From assembly GCF_001976065.1 (NCBI RefSeq), contig NZ_MNAH01000008.1:91563-155562 (forward strand): a stretch of DNA of 64,000 nt. The letters are read 5' to 3'. The translations under genes and the position numbers were made by a program. This document shows positions 17,996 through 25,392 of the stretch, piece by piece (position 1 is the stretch's first letter; each line of letters starts with the position of its first letter). The stretch is from Pseudomonas putida. Its GTDB lineage: Bacteria > Pseudomonadota > Gammaproteobacteria > Pseudomonadales > Pseudomonadaceae. The notes under the pieces were generated by a model, which was given only the letters and a program-made list of their open reading frames with translations, had not been told where the DNA came from and did not search any database.

Positions 17996-18112
17996 AAAAA
18001 AAACCCGGGTTCTGGGGGGTGAATCCGGGTTAAGACCATTAGGAGTAAAACAATGGCACGCGGTCCGTTGGTACCAATATCGGCGTGACACTTGGGGGAG
18101 ATGCCCCGCCGA
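17996..18112 (-). ncRNA. rgsA: Small regulatory RNA RgsA (P16)
   Basis: On the minus strand a transcript of about 115 nt would end in the hairpin AACCCGG...CCGGGTT (18002-18031) followed by eight U. Its core, opposite 18036-18060, reads TTGTTTTACTCCTAATGG, the conserved unpaired seed I associate with RgsA/P16. The position next to tatD and before the TetR gene is that of rgsA in P. aeruginosa. The RNA is Hfq-dependent and RpoS-activated there. Two AATACT-like -10 candidates lie just upstream (about 18120-18140 on the minus strand). The 5' end is approximate. Confidence 0.78.
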
Positions 18113-18327
18113 CAGTTCAAGTATTGATCAGTATTTCGCACCGTCCAGTTTGTAGGCCGCGGTTTTTAAACAAATTTGGAATACGGACGCTTCAGAAGAG
18201 TTCTCATCAAAGGTCGATCTTGCGCGAAATCATCAAGAAACACAGATATGGTCGGATGATCCGTGCATTTTGGCGTAATTTAGGCATAATACGCGGCTTC
18301 GAATTTTGACCCCTACAGACCTTTCCT

Positions 18328-18966
18328 ATGCATAAAGAACCTCGTAAGGTCCGTGAGTTTCGTCGCCGCGAGCAAGAAATTCTCGATACCGCGCTCAAGC
18401 TGTTCCTCGACCAGGGTGAAGACAGTGTCACCGTCGAGATGATCGCTGATGCTGTCGGTATCGGCAAAGGCACGATCTACAAGCACTTCAAGTCCAAGGC
18501 CGAGATCTATCTGCGCCTGATGCTCGACTATGAGCGCGATTTGAACGAGCTGTTGCATTCAGCCGATGTCGACAAGGACAAGGAAGCCCTGTCCCGCGCC
18601 TATTTCGAGTTCCGCATGCGCGACCCACAGCGTTACCGGTTGTTTGACCGCCTGGAAGAAAAGGTCGTCAAGGGCAACCAGGTGCCGGAGATGGTCGAGG
18701 AGCTGCACAAGATCCGCGCTTCGAACTTCGAACGCCTGACCTTGCTCATCAAGGGCCGGATCAGCGAAGGCAAGCTTGAAGACGTGCCGCCTTACTTCCA
18801 TTACTGCGCATCCTGGGCGCTGGTGCATGGTGCCGTGGCGCTGTACCACTCGCCGTTCTGGAGCAATGTGCTGGAAGACCAGGAAGGCTTCTTCCAGTTC
18901 CTGATGGACATCGGCGTGCGCATGGGCAACAAGCGCAAACGCGACAGCGACACCCCGAGCAGCTGA
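18328..18966 (+). CDS. TetR/AcrR family transcriptional regulator, PvrA-like
   Basis: A 212-residue repressor with an N-terminal TetR helix-turn-helix (about 15-62; IADAVGIGKGTIYKHFKSKAE) and an all-helical ligand-binding domain. By position between rgsA and the DUF4823 region it corresponds to PA2957 (PvrA), reported to sense long-chain acyl-CoA and control lipid use. That identity is inferred from synteny. A long AT-rich upstream region (18140-18327) contains its promoter. The lipid link fits the nearby fatty-acid genes. Confidence 0.85.
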   Translation: MHKEPRKVREFRRREQEILDTALKLFLDQGEDSVTVEMIADAVGIGKGTIYKHFKSKAEIYLRLMLDYERDLNELLHSADVDKDKEALSRAYFEFRMRDPQRYRLFDRLEEKVVKGNQVPEMVEELHKIRASNFERLTLLIKGRISEGKLEDVPPYFHYCASWALVHGAVALYHSPFWSNVLEDQEGFFQFLMDIGVRMGNKRKRDSDTPSS

Positions 18967-19102
18967 GCCATTCAGCTGCCTTATTGCCCATGATTTCGCT
19001 ACATGGAGCAGTACCGCAGGAATATACTCAGGCATAGGGCTTGCTAAAACTTGATTTGTGAGTCAAGTTTTACCAGCCCGTATATTCTTCGCCGGAGTCA
19101 TC

Positions 19103-20071
19103 ATGATCGTTGACCGTCAAGGCAGGCGTTTTCGCAATTTGCGAGTCAGCCTGACCTCAGCCTGCAATTACGCTTGTACCTACTGCGTGCCCAACGGCAA
19201 GCGGCTGGTGGCTGCGCAGGATGAATTGTCGGCCGAAGCCATGGCGCGCGGGGTGGCCTACCTCATCGAGGCGGCGGGCATCGAGCGCTTGCGCATCACG
19301 GGTGGCGAACCGCTGGTCAGCCCGAAACTCGAAGCCTTCATGGCCGCCGTCGGCCAGATGGGACTGCAGGACATCAGCCTGACCACCAACGGGCAGCTGT
19401 TGGCGAAGAAGCTGCCGATCCTGGTCGACGCCGGCATTCGGCGCATCAACGTTTCCCTCGATACCCTGGACGCTTCTGCGTTTCGCGGCATTGCCCGTGG
19501 CGGCGACCTGGCGACAGTGCTCGGCGGCATGGACCAGGCCCGCGCGGCGGGCATGAAGGTCAAGGTCAACATGGTGCCGCTGCGCGGCCAGAACCTCGAC
19601 CAGGTGATGCCACTGCTCGACTACTGCCTGGAGCGCGGCTATGAGCTGCGCTTCATTGAATTGATGCGCATGGGCCATCTGGCGAGCGACGCCAATGCGT
19701 TCCTGCAGCAGTTCGTCAGCCTGCAACAGCTGCTGAGCCTGATCGGCGAACGCTATGAGTATCTGCAGGCCGATGCGCCCGTCGATGCCACCGCCGTGCG
19801 CTACGAGATTCCGGGGCAGGGCCACTTCGGCGTGATCGCCAACGAAAGCGTTCCGTTCTGCCGCACCTGCTCACGGTTGCGCCTGTCGTCTACTGGCTGG
19901 CTGCATGGCTGCCTGTCGTCGAGCAATCGCCACTATGTCGGCGATCTTCTGGACAAGCCGCGCCATCAAGCATTGCCGGCCTTGCAGCGGTTGCTGGTCA
20001 AGGCGTTGGGCGATAAGCAGGAAGTGGCGTTTTCCGGTGGTGCCACGGTCATGAAGATTATTGGCGGCTGA
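19103..20071 (+). CDS. Radical SAM protein, MoaA paralogue
   Basis: A 322-residue MoaA-like enzyme; MoaA converts GTP to 3',8-cyclo-GTP in molybdopterin synthesis. The N-terminal [4Fe-4S] motif CNYACTYC (Cys21, 25, 28) and SAM-binding GGEPL are intact. The C-terminal cluster motif FCRTCSRLRL...C and the C-terminal Gly-Gly (MKIIGG), needed for MoaA activity, are also present. The segment after the first cluster (VPNGKRL instead of LPDG) deviates from housekeeping MoaA, and no other moa gene is near. It may be a second MoaA or a specialised paralogue. The ATG at 19103 fits the family start. Confidence 0.8.
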   Translation: MIVDRQGRRFRNLRVSLTSACNYACTYCVPNGKRLVAAQDELSAEAMARGVAYLIEAAGIERLRITGGEPLVSPKLEAFMAAVGQMGLQDISLTTNGQLLAKKLPILVDAGIRRINVSLDTLDASAFRGIARGGDLATVLGGMDQARAAGMKVKVNMVPLRGQNLDQVMPLLDYCLERGYELRFIELMRMGHLASDANAFLQQFVSLQQLLSLIGERYEYLQADAPVDATAVRYEIPGQGHFGVIANESVPFCRTCSRLRLSSTGWLHGCLSSSNRHYVGDLLDKPRHQALPALQRLLVKALGDKQEVAFSGGATVMKIIGG

Positions 20072-20137
20072 GCTGGCGCAAAAGCTGCATCCCACGGCCA
20101 TTCGCCGGTTTTCCGTCACCGGCCTCTGGAGGATAGG

Positions 20138-20746
20138 ATGCGTAGCCTGGTTTTGCTGCTGGCCATTTTGGCGCTCGGTGGCTGCATGAATGTCAGCGAC
20201 ATGGCCGAAGGGACTCGCTACCACATGAGCGACGCCGGCCTGCTGGACCACAGCGACAGTCGCCGGGTAAACAACCTGCGCATTCAGCCGGACTCCTTCG
20301 TCTACATTGCCCAGGGCGCCTTCATGCCGCCTGGCAGTGCCGTCTACCCGCGTCCCAACGTAATCGCCGAAGTCGCCTTCGATGGTTTCGTCGAATACTT
20401 CCCGATGGTCCGCCGCGCCCGCACACCGCAAGGTCTTGACCAGGCCATGGGCGAAGCCCGTGCCGTGGGGGCTCATTACCTGCTCTATACCCGTTTCGCC
20501 AAGTCCGACGACCGCATCGGCAACTCGGATGAGTGGCTGGATCAGGAAGCCTTGGATCGCCTTGGTATCGACACCGGCGTGATTCAGATCATGTTGATCG
20601 AGACCAGCACCCAGTATTTGATTGATACTGCACGTATCAACAGTCGTGGTGGTCTCCTGACCTTCCACGACGAAAAACCCGAAGACCTGATGGGCCCGCC
20701 GCTGCAACAGTACGCGCGCAGCCTGCTGGGGCTCAGCGACCAGTAA
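20138..20746 (+). CDS. DUF4823 family lipoprotein
   Basis: A 202-residue predicted lipoprotein. The N-terminus MRSLVLLLAILALGGC has a lipobox LGGC, and the next residues do not carry the Asp+2 inner-membrane retention signal, so an outer-membrane location is likely. The rest matches the DUF4823 family found in Pseudomonas; the function is unknown. A ribosome-binding site GGAGG precedes the ATG. DUF1285 follows after 16 nt, a conserved pair. Confidence 0.85.
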   Translation: MRSLVLLLAILALGGCMNVSDMAEGTRYHMSDAGLLDHSDSRRVNNLRIQPDSFVYIAQGAFMPPGSAVYPRPNVIAEVAFDGFVEYFPMVRRARTPQGLDQAMGEARAVGAHYLLYTRFAKSDDRIGNSDEWLDQEALDRLGIDTGVIQIMLIETSTQYLIDTARINSRGGLLTFHDEKPEDLMGPPLQQYARSLLGLSDQ

Positions 20747-20762
20747 TATCAAGGAGAACGCC

Positions 20763-21323
20763 ATGAGTGGCCCGCAAAAAGCCAACGACCTGCTGGGGCA
20801 AATCCCCAAGACCCAAGGCTTGCCCCCGGTCCACCTGTGGAATCCCGACTTCTGCGGCGACATCGACATGCGCATCGCCCGCGACGGCACCTGGTACTAC
20901 CTGGGTACGCCGATCGGACGCAAGCCGATGGTCAAGCTGTTCTCCACCATCATTCGCCGCGACGGCGATGATTACTTCCTGATCACTCCCGTCGAGAAGG
21001 TCGGCATCAAGGTCGATGACGCGCCCTTTGTGGCGATTGCCGTGGAAGCGGAGGGCGAGGGTGAGGCGCAGGTTCTGCGCTTTACCACCAACGTCGATGA
21101 GACTGCAGAAGCCGGCACCGAGCATCCGATTCGCGTGGTCATCGATCCCGATACACAAGAACCGTCCCCCTACGTGCATGTGCGCACCAACCTCGAAGCG
21201 CTGATCCATCGCAATGTGTTTTATCAGCTGGTTGAGCTGGCGGTGAGTCGTGAGATCGAAGGTCAACGCTGGTTGGGAGTGTGGAGTGGCGGTGAGTTTT
21301 TCCGCATTGGTCTTGAACCCTGA
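20763..21323 (+). CDS. DUF1285 domain-containing protein
   Basis: A 186-residue cytosolic protein of the DUF1285 family. The opening motif with LPPVHLWNPDFCGDIDMRI and the GTPIGRK region are characteristic. The function is not known. It forms a pair with the upstream DUF4823 lipoprotein. In P. aeruginosa the next gene is etfQO; here about 22 kb of accessory genes start immediately after it, beginning with a REP element. Confidence 0.88.
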   Translation: MSGPQKANDLLGQIPKTQGLPPVHLWNPDFCGDIDMRIARDGTWYYLGTPIGRKPMVKLFSTIIRRDGDDYFLITPVEKVGIKVDDAPFVAIAVEAEGEGEAQVLRFTTNVDETAEAGTEHPIRVVIDPDTQEPSPYVHVRTNLEALIHRNVFYQLVELAVSREIEGQRWLGVWSGGEFFRIGLEP

Positions 21324-21332
21324 CACATCCCC

Positions 21333-21404
21333 CTGTGGGAGCGAGCCTGCTCGCGAAGGCGCCGGTTCAGTCGACCTTTTTATTGGGAGCAGGCTCGCTC
21401 CCAC
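21333..21404. repeat. REP element pair (GTGGGAGCGAGCC type)
   Basis: Two inverted REP units (CTGTGGGAGCGAGCCTGCTC and its complement) lie about 25 nt apart. They mark the left edge of the accessory block. Confidence 0.85.
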
Positions 21405-21444
21405 CGGTATTTTCATACGCTCATAAAAATCAATTTGACACTCA

Positions 21445-21458
21445 ATCATATGATGATT
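21445..21458 (-). promoter_or_regulatory. Putative GntR operator AATCATCATATGAT
   Basis: It sits next to TTGACA (21435-21440), just before the GntR gene. A 13 of 14 match to the same box, in the opposite orientation, lies upstream of the sugar-binding protein gene at 24264. It contains the palindrome ATCATATGAT. Control by the adjacent GntR protein is inferred. Confidence 0.5.
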
Positions 21459-21495
21459 AGCGTGGGCATCCATCGCGAAAGGCTTTGAGGTGTCC

Positions 21496-22212
21496 ATGTC
21501 CAGCAGTTTTCATGCATCGACGGTCGATTGGCTGGGCTGCTGGATCGCTGCCGGGCAGGTCAGGCCGGGTGATTCGCTGAGAGTCGAAGCTGACCTTGGC
21601 GAACAACTGGGTGTCAGCCGCACGGTCATTCGCGAAGCCATCAAGACCCTGGTCGCCAAGGGCATGCTCGAAGTCGGGCCGAAAGTCGGCACGCGGGTGT
21701 TGCCGGTACGGCGCTGGAACCTCTTCGATCCGCAAGTCGTCGGCTGGCTGTCCCGCAGCGGGTTGCCGGAGAACTTCGTCGATGACTTGCTCGACCTGCG
21801 TCGCACCATCGAGCCGATGGCCGTGCGCTGGGCCTGCGAACGCGCAACCGCCGGACAACTCGACGCCATCCTGTTGGCCTATAACGCGCTGGAGCGGGCG
21901 GTGGACAGCGGCGTCGATTACAACCGAGCCGACCAGCTCTTCCACGAATGCATTCTCGCGGCCAGCCACAATCAATTCATCGAGCAAATGGTCCCGGCCC
22001 TGGGGGCGCTGCTGGCGGTGTGTTTCGAAGTGTCCGCCGCCGACCCGGACGAACTGCGCCGCACCTTGCCGATTCACAAGGACATGGCCGATGCCATCGC
22101 CGCCCGGGATACCGCGCGGGGTGTCTGGGCCTGCATGACTCTGATCGACAACGCGGACCTGGCGATCAAGCGCTACTACCCGCAAGTGATGGCCGATAAA
22201 AGGGCCAGCTGA
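21496..22212 (+). CDS. FadR/GntR-family (FCD) regulator of sugar-acid catabolism
   Basis: A 238-residue regulator with an N-terminal winged helix (EQLGVSRTVIREAIKTLVAKG) and a C-terminal FCD ligand-binding domain whose metal-binding His residues are visible (FHECILAASHN, IHKDMADAI). The ATG at 21496 has GAGG five bases upstream and is preferred to a GTG at 21490. FCD regulators near galactonate or arabinonate genes (DgoR type) respond to aldonates. The gene leads a co-directional group with the lactonase, dehydrogenase and ABC genes, so it likely controls them. Confidence 0.85.
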   Translation: MSSSFHASTVDWLGCWIAAGQVRPGDSLRVEADLGEQLGVSRTVIREAIKTLVAKGMLEVGPKVGTRVLPVRRWNLFDPQVVGWLSRSGLPENFVDDLLDLRRTIEPMAVRWACERATAGQLDAILLAYNALERAVDSGVDYNRADQLFHECILAASHNQFIEQMVPALGALLAVCFEVSAADPDELRRTLPIHKDMADAIAARDTARGVWACMTLIDNADLAIKRYYPQVMADKRAS

Positions 22213-22256
22213 CATCGAAGAACCCGCATAAAAACAATAACAATGCAGGAGGTTTC

Positions 22257-23132
22257 ATGGAGTGGACTGCCGTTACCGAACACCGGGCCCAGCTCGGCGA
22301 AGGTCCGTTCTGGGATGCGCCGACCCAGGCGCTGTATTGGGTGGACATCTCTGGCAAGCAGGTGCTGCGGTTGATCGGTGCCAACGTGCAGATCTGGCAG
22401 ATGCCGGAGCATGTGTCCGCCTTCATTCCCTGCGAAAGCGGCGATGCGCTGGTGACCTTGAGCAGCGGCGTCTATCGGCTGGACCTGGACTCCCCGGGGT
22501 TGAAGCCTCGACTGAGGTTGTTCTGCGTCGCCGACCCGCAACCCGGCAACCGCGCCAACGAGGCCCGCTGCGATGCCTTGGGCAGGCTGTGGCTGGGCAC
22601 CATGCAAAACAACATTGGCGAGCAGGGCGAAGACCTGCCTGTCGAACGCTGTTCCGGTGGCCTGTTCCGTGTTGACCGCGATGCGCGAGTGACGCCGCTG
22701 CTGCGTGGCCTGGGCATTCCCAACACGCTGTTGTGGAGTGATGACGCCACCACCGTATATTTCGGCGACAGCCTCAAAGGCACGTTGTACCGGCACTTCA
22801 TTCGTACCGACGGCCACCTCGAACCGGCGCAGGCTTGGTTCGGGCCCCATACACGCGGCGGCCCGGACGGCTCGGCGATGGATGCCGAAGGTTTTATCTG
22901 GAATGCCCGATGGGACGGCAGTTGTCTGCTCAGGCTGACACCGGATGGCCAGGTCGATCGGGTCATCGAGCTGCCCGTCAGCCGTCCGACCAGTTGCGTG
23001 TTTGGCGACGCCGACCTGAAGACCCTGTACATCACCAGCGCCGCGAGTCCGCTTGGGCACCCGCTGGATGGGGCGGTGCTGGCGATCCGTGTCGATGTTG
23101 CAGGAAAGGTCTGTAGCCGATTTGCAGGATAA
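22257..23132 (+). CDS. SMP-30/gluconolactonase family sugar lactonase
   Basis: A 291-residue six-bladed beta-propeller hydrolase that opens aldonolactones. The metal ligands of the family are recognisable: Glu in LGEGPFWD, Asn in the IPNTLLWSDD stretch and Asp in GGPDGSAMD. The NRANEARCD segment is also typical. It would convert the lactone made by the SDR dehydrogenase next door to the aldonate that DgoD dehydrates. The Shine-Dalgarno is a full AGGAGG. The natural sugar (galactono-, arabinono- or fucono-lactone) is not resolved. Confidence 0.88.
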   Translation: MEWTAVTEHRAQLGEGPFWDAPTQALYWVDISGKQVLRLIGANVQIWQMPEHVSAFIPCESGDALVTLSSGVYRLDLDSPGLKPRLRLFCVADPQPGNRANEARCDALGRLWLGTMQNNIGEQGEDLPVERCSGGLFRVDRDARVTPLLRGLGIPNTLLWSDDATTVYFGDSLKGTLYRHFIRTDGHLEPAQAWFGPHTRGGPDGSAMDAEGFIWNARWDGSCLLRLTPDGQVDRVIELPVSRPTSCVFGDADLKTLYITSAASPLGHPLDGAVLAIRVDVAGKVCSRFAG

Positions 23133-23133
23133 A

Positions 23134-23192
23134 TCCCTAAATATGGGATGCAAATATATATATTGAGATTATCATCGGGCCGGGTTTATAGT
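23134..23192 (+). promoter_or_regulatory. Promoter and operator of the sugar dehydrogenase/ABC operon
   Basis: It contains a CCC-N7-GGG inverted repeat (23135-23147), -35 TTGAGA (23163-23168), an 18-nt spacer and -10 TATAGT (23187-23192). The same elements at identical spacing occur before dgoK at 35713-35770, including a 14-nt identical stretch TATATATTGAGATT. Shared regulation of both operons follows. Confidence 0.75.
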
Positions 23193-23245
23193 CGGCTCCG
23201 TCAGTTACACGCACTCACACTTAAAAAAACAAAACAGGTGAAGTG

Positions 23246-23413
23246 ATGCAGCGATGTTCCCCCGTACTCCCTTGTGGGGTCTGCGTTTCAGGGCACCTTG
23301 GTGCTGAAGCGTTTTCGCGCCTGCCTGTTTCTTCCTCAACGCCTTTTGACCGGCCATCTACCGATGCCCGGTTTTCGTCGTGCTTTCGAACAGGAGTCCT
23401 GATCCATGGCTGA
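23246..23413 (+). CDS. Candidate 55-codon leader ORF overlapping the dehydrogenase start
   Basis: An ATG at 23246 follows ACAGGTGAAGTG, the same ribosome-binding sequence that precedes dgoK (ACAGGTGAAGCG). It opens 55 codons and ends inside the start of the SDR gene at 23413 (8-nt overlap). The peptide is Cys/Ser-rich with no known motif. It may be a translated leader that couples to the dehydrogenase, or a relic of a duplicated dgoK leader. Confidence 0.35.
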   Translation: MQRCSPVLPCGVCVSGHLGAEAFSRLPVSSSTPFDRPSTDARFSSCFRTGVLIHG

Positions 23414-24224
23414 ACCTCTTTCGCTGCCCCCGGTGCCCGAACCCCCCAAGGGAGAACGTCTGAAAAACAAGGTCGTGCTGTTGACCGGCGCCGCCCAAGG
23501 CATCGGCGAGGCGATCGTCGCGACTTTCGCGTCCCAGCAAGCCAAGCTGGTCATCAGCGATATCCAGGGCGAAAAAGTCGAAAACGTCGCAGCGCAGTGG
23601 CGGGGCAAAGGGGCCGACGTGGTGGCGATCAAGGCTGACGTTTCGCAGCAGCAAGACCTGCAGGCGATGGCCAGGCTGGCGGTTGAGTTGCACGGGCGGA
23701 TCGACGTGCTGGTCAATTGCGCCGGGGTCAACGTGTTCCGCGATCCTCTGGAAATGACCGAGGAAGACTGGCGTCGCTGCTTCGCCATCGACCTGGATGG
23801 CGCCTGGTACGGTTGCAAGGCCGTGTTGCCGCAGATGATCGAGCAGGGCATCGGCAGCATCATCAACATTGCCTCGACCCATTCCACCCACATCATTCCG
23901 GGCTGCTTCCCTTATCCGGTGGCCAAGCACGGCTTGCTCGGCCTGACCCGCGCCCTGGGCATCGAATACGCCCCCAAGGGCATTCGCGTCAACGCCATCG
24001 CGCCGGGCTACATCGAAACCCAACTGAACGTCGACTACTGGAACGGTTTCGCCGACCCTCGCGCCGAACGTCAGCGCGCCTTTGACCTGCATCCGCCACG
24101 TCGCATCGGCCAGCCGATCGAAGTGGCCATGACGGCGGTGTTCCTGGCCAGTGATGAGGCGCCGTTCATCAACGCATCGTGCATCACCATCGATGGCGGA
24201 CGCTCCGTGATGTACCACGACTAA
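23406..24224 (+). CDS. SDR-family aldose 1-dehydrogenase (galactose/arabinose type)
   Basis: A 272-residue short-chain dehydrogenase with cofactor motif TGAAQGIG, NCAG motif, catalytic Ser in NIASTHSTH and Tyr/Lys in YPVAKHG. Flanked by a sugar lactonase and an arabinose-type ABC importer, it most likely oxidises the imported aldose to its lactone, the first step of the De Ley-Doudoroff route. The specific sugar is inferred from context: D-galactose is favoured because DgoK, DgoA and DgoD are encoded downstream under an equivalent promoter; L-arabinose or D-fucose are alternatives. Confidence 0.82.
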   Translation: MAEPLSLPPVPEPPKGERLKNKVVLLTGAAQGIGEAIVATFASQQAKLVISDIQGEKVENVAAQWRGKGADVVAIKADVSQQQDLQAMARLAVELHGRIDVLVNCAGVNVFRDPLEMTEEDWRRCFAIDLDGAWYGCKAVLPQMIEQGIGSIINIASTHSTHIIPGCFPYPVAKHGLLGLTRALGIEYAPKGIRVNAIAPGYIETQLNVDYWNGFADPRAERQRAFDLHPPRRIGQPIEVAMTAVFLASDEAPFINASCITIDGGRSVMYHD

Positions 24225-24263
24225 GCTGTCCGGGTTTGAGGCGGCAAGCCACGTCTGGAATCC

Positions 24264-24281
24264 AATCATCATACGATATGA
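24264..24281 (+). promoter_or_regulatory. Putative GntR operator before the sugar-binding protein gene
   Basis: AATCATCATACGAT (24264-24277) matches 13 of 14 bases of the box before the GntR gene. It also contains the inverted repeat TCATA-CGA-TATGA (24269-24281). It lies 43 nt before the araF-like start codon. Confidence 0.5.
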
Positions 24282-24323
24282 CTATTGGCAATACGCTCAA
24301 CAAAAACAACAAGGAGTCAGCTT

Positions 24324-25328
24324 ATGAATCGTCGTCATGCCATCCGTACCCTGTGCTGTGCCGCCCTGGCGGTCAGCGCTGTCAGCTTGAGCAGCACGCT
24401 GCTGGCGGCCGAGGAAGTGAAAATCGGTTTTTTGGTCAAGCAAGCGGAAGAACCCTGGTTCCAGACTGAATGGGCCTTCGCCGAAAAGGCCGGCAAGGAT
24501 AAGGGCTTCACCCTGATCAAGATTGCCGTGCCTGATGGTGAGAAAACCCTGTCGGCCATCGACAGTCTGGCGGCCAACGGCGCCAAGGGTTTCGTGATTT
24601 GCCCGCCGGACGTGTCCCTGGGCCCGGCGATCATGGCCAAGGCCAAGCTCAACGGTTTGAAAGTGATCGCCGTGGATGACCGCTTCGTCGATGCCAGCGG
24701 CAAGTTCATGGAAGACGTGCCGTACCTGGGCATGGCCGCGTTCGAAGTCGGCCAGAAGCAGGGCAGCGCCATGGCCAGCGAAGCGAAAAAACGCGGTTGG
24801 GACTGGAAAGACACCTATGCCGTGATCAACACCTACAACGAACTCGACACGGGCAAAAAGCGCACCGACGGCTCGGTCAAGGCCTTGCAGGATGCCGGCA
24901 TGCCCAAGGACCACATCCTCTTCTCGGCGCTGAAGACCCTCGACGTACCGGGCAGCATGGACGCCACCAACTCGGCGCTGGTGAAGCTGCCGAGCGCGGC
25001 GAAGAACCTGATCATCGGTGGCATGAACGACAACACCGTGCTCGGCGGCGTGCGCGCTACCGAAGCCGCCGGTTTTGCTGCGGCGAACGTGATCGGCATC
25101 GGCATCAACGGCACCGACGCCATTGGCGAGCTGAAGAAACCCGACAGCGGCTTCTACGGTTCGATGCTGCCCAGCCCGCATATCGAGGGCTACAACACCG
25201 CCAGCATGATGTACGAGTGGGTCACCAGCGGCAAAGAACCGCCGAAGTACACCGCCATGGACGACGTGACGCTGATCACGCGCGACAACTTCAAGCAGGA
25301 ACTGGAAAAGATCGGCCTGTGGAACTGA
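24324..25328 (+). CDS. araF: Sugar ABC transporter periplasmic binding protein, AraF-like
   Basis: A 334-residue periplasmic protein with a signal peptide (about 1-28, ending LLAA). The mature start EEVKIGFLVKQAEEPWFQTE, followed by PDGEKTLSAIDSLAANGAKG, is strikingly close to E. coli AraF, which binds L-arabinose, D-galactose and D-fucose. The ATG at 24324 has AAGGAG upstream; a longer in-frame start would spoil the signal peptide. It is the first gene of an araFGH set and is preceded by a putative operator. Confidence 0.9.
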   Translation: MNRRHAIRTLCCAALAVSAVSLSSTLLAAEEVKIGFLVKQAEEPWFQTEWAFAEKAGKDKGFTLIKIAVPDGEKTLSAIDSLAANGAKGFVICPPDVSLGPAIMAKAKLNGLKVIAVDDRFVDASGKFMEDVPYLGMAAFEVGQKQGSAMASEAKKRGWDWKDTYAVINTYNELDTGKKRTDGSVKALQDAGMPKDHILFSALKTLDVPGSMDATNSALVKLPSAAKNLIIGGMNDNTVLGGVRATEAAGFAAANVIGIGINGTDAIGELKKPDSGFYGSMLPSPHIEGYNTASMMYEWVTSGKEPPKYTAMDDVTLITRDNFKQELEKIGLWN

Positions 25329-25392
25329 GGGCCGGTTGATTTCATTGGCGGCCCCGGCAACGGGGCTGCCTGATCTGTGTGATGAGGTGGTT

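Noticed and set aside
18041..18070. AGGAGTAAAACAATGGCACG on the plus strand looks like a ribosome-binding site with a start codon
   Set aside because: The frame has no conserved product, and the sequence is better explained as the complement of the RgsA seed and therefore a mimic of the acpP ribosome-binding site.
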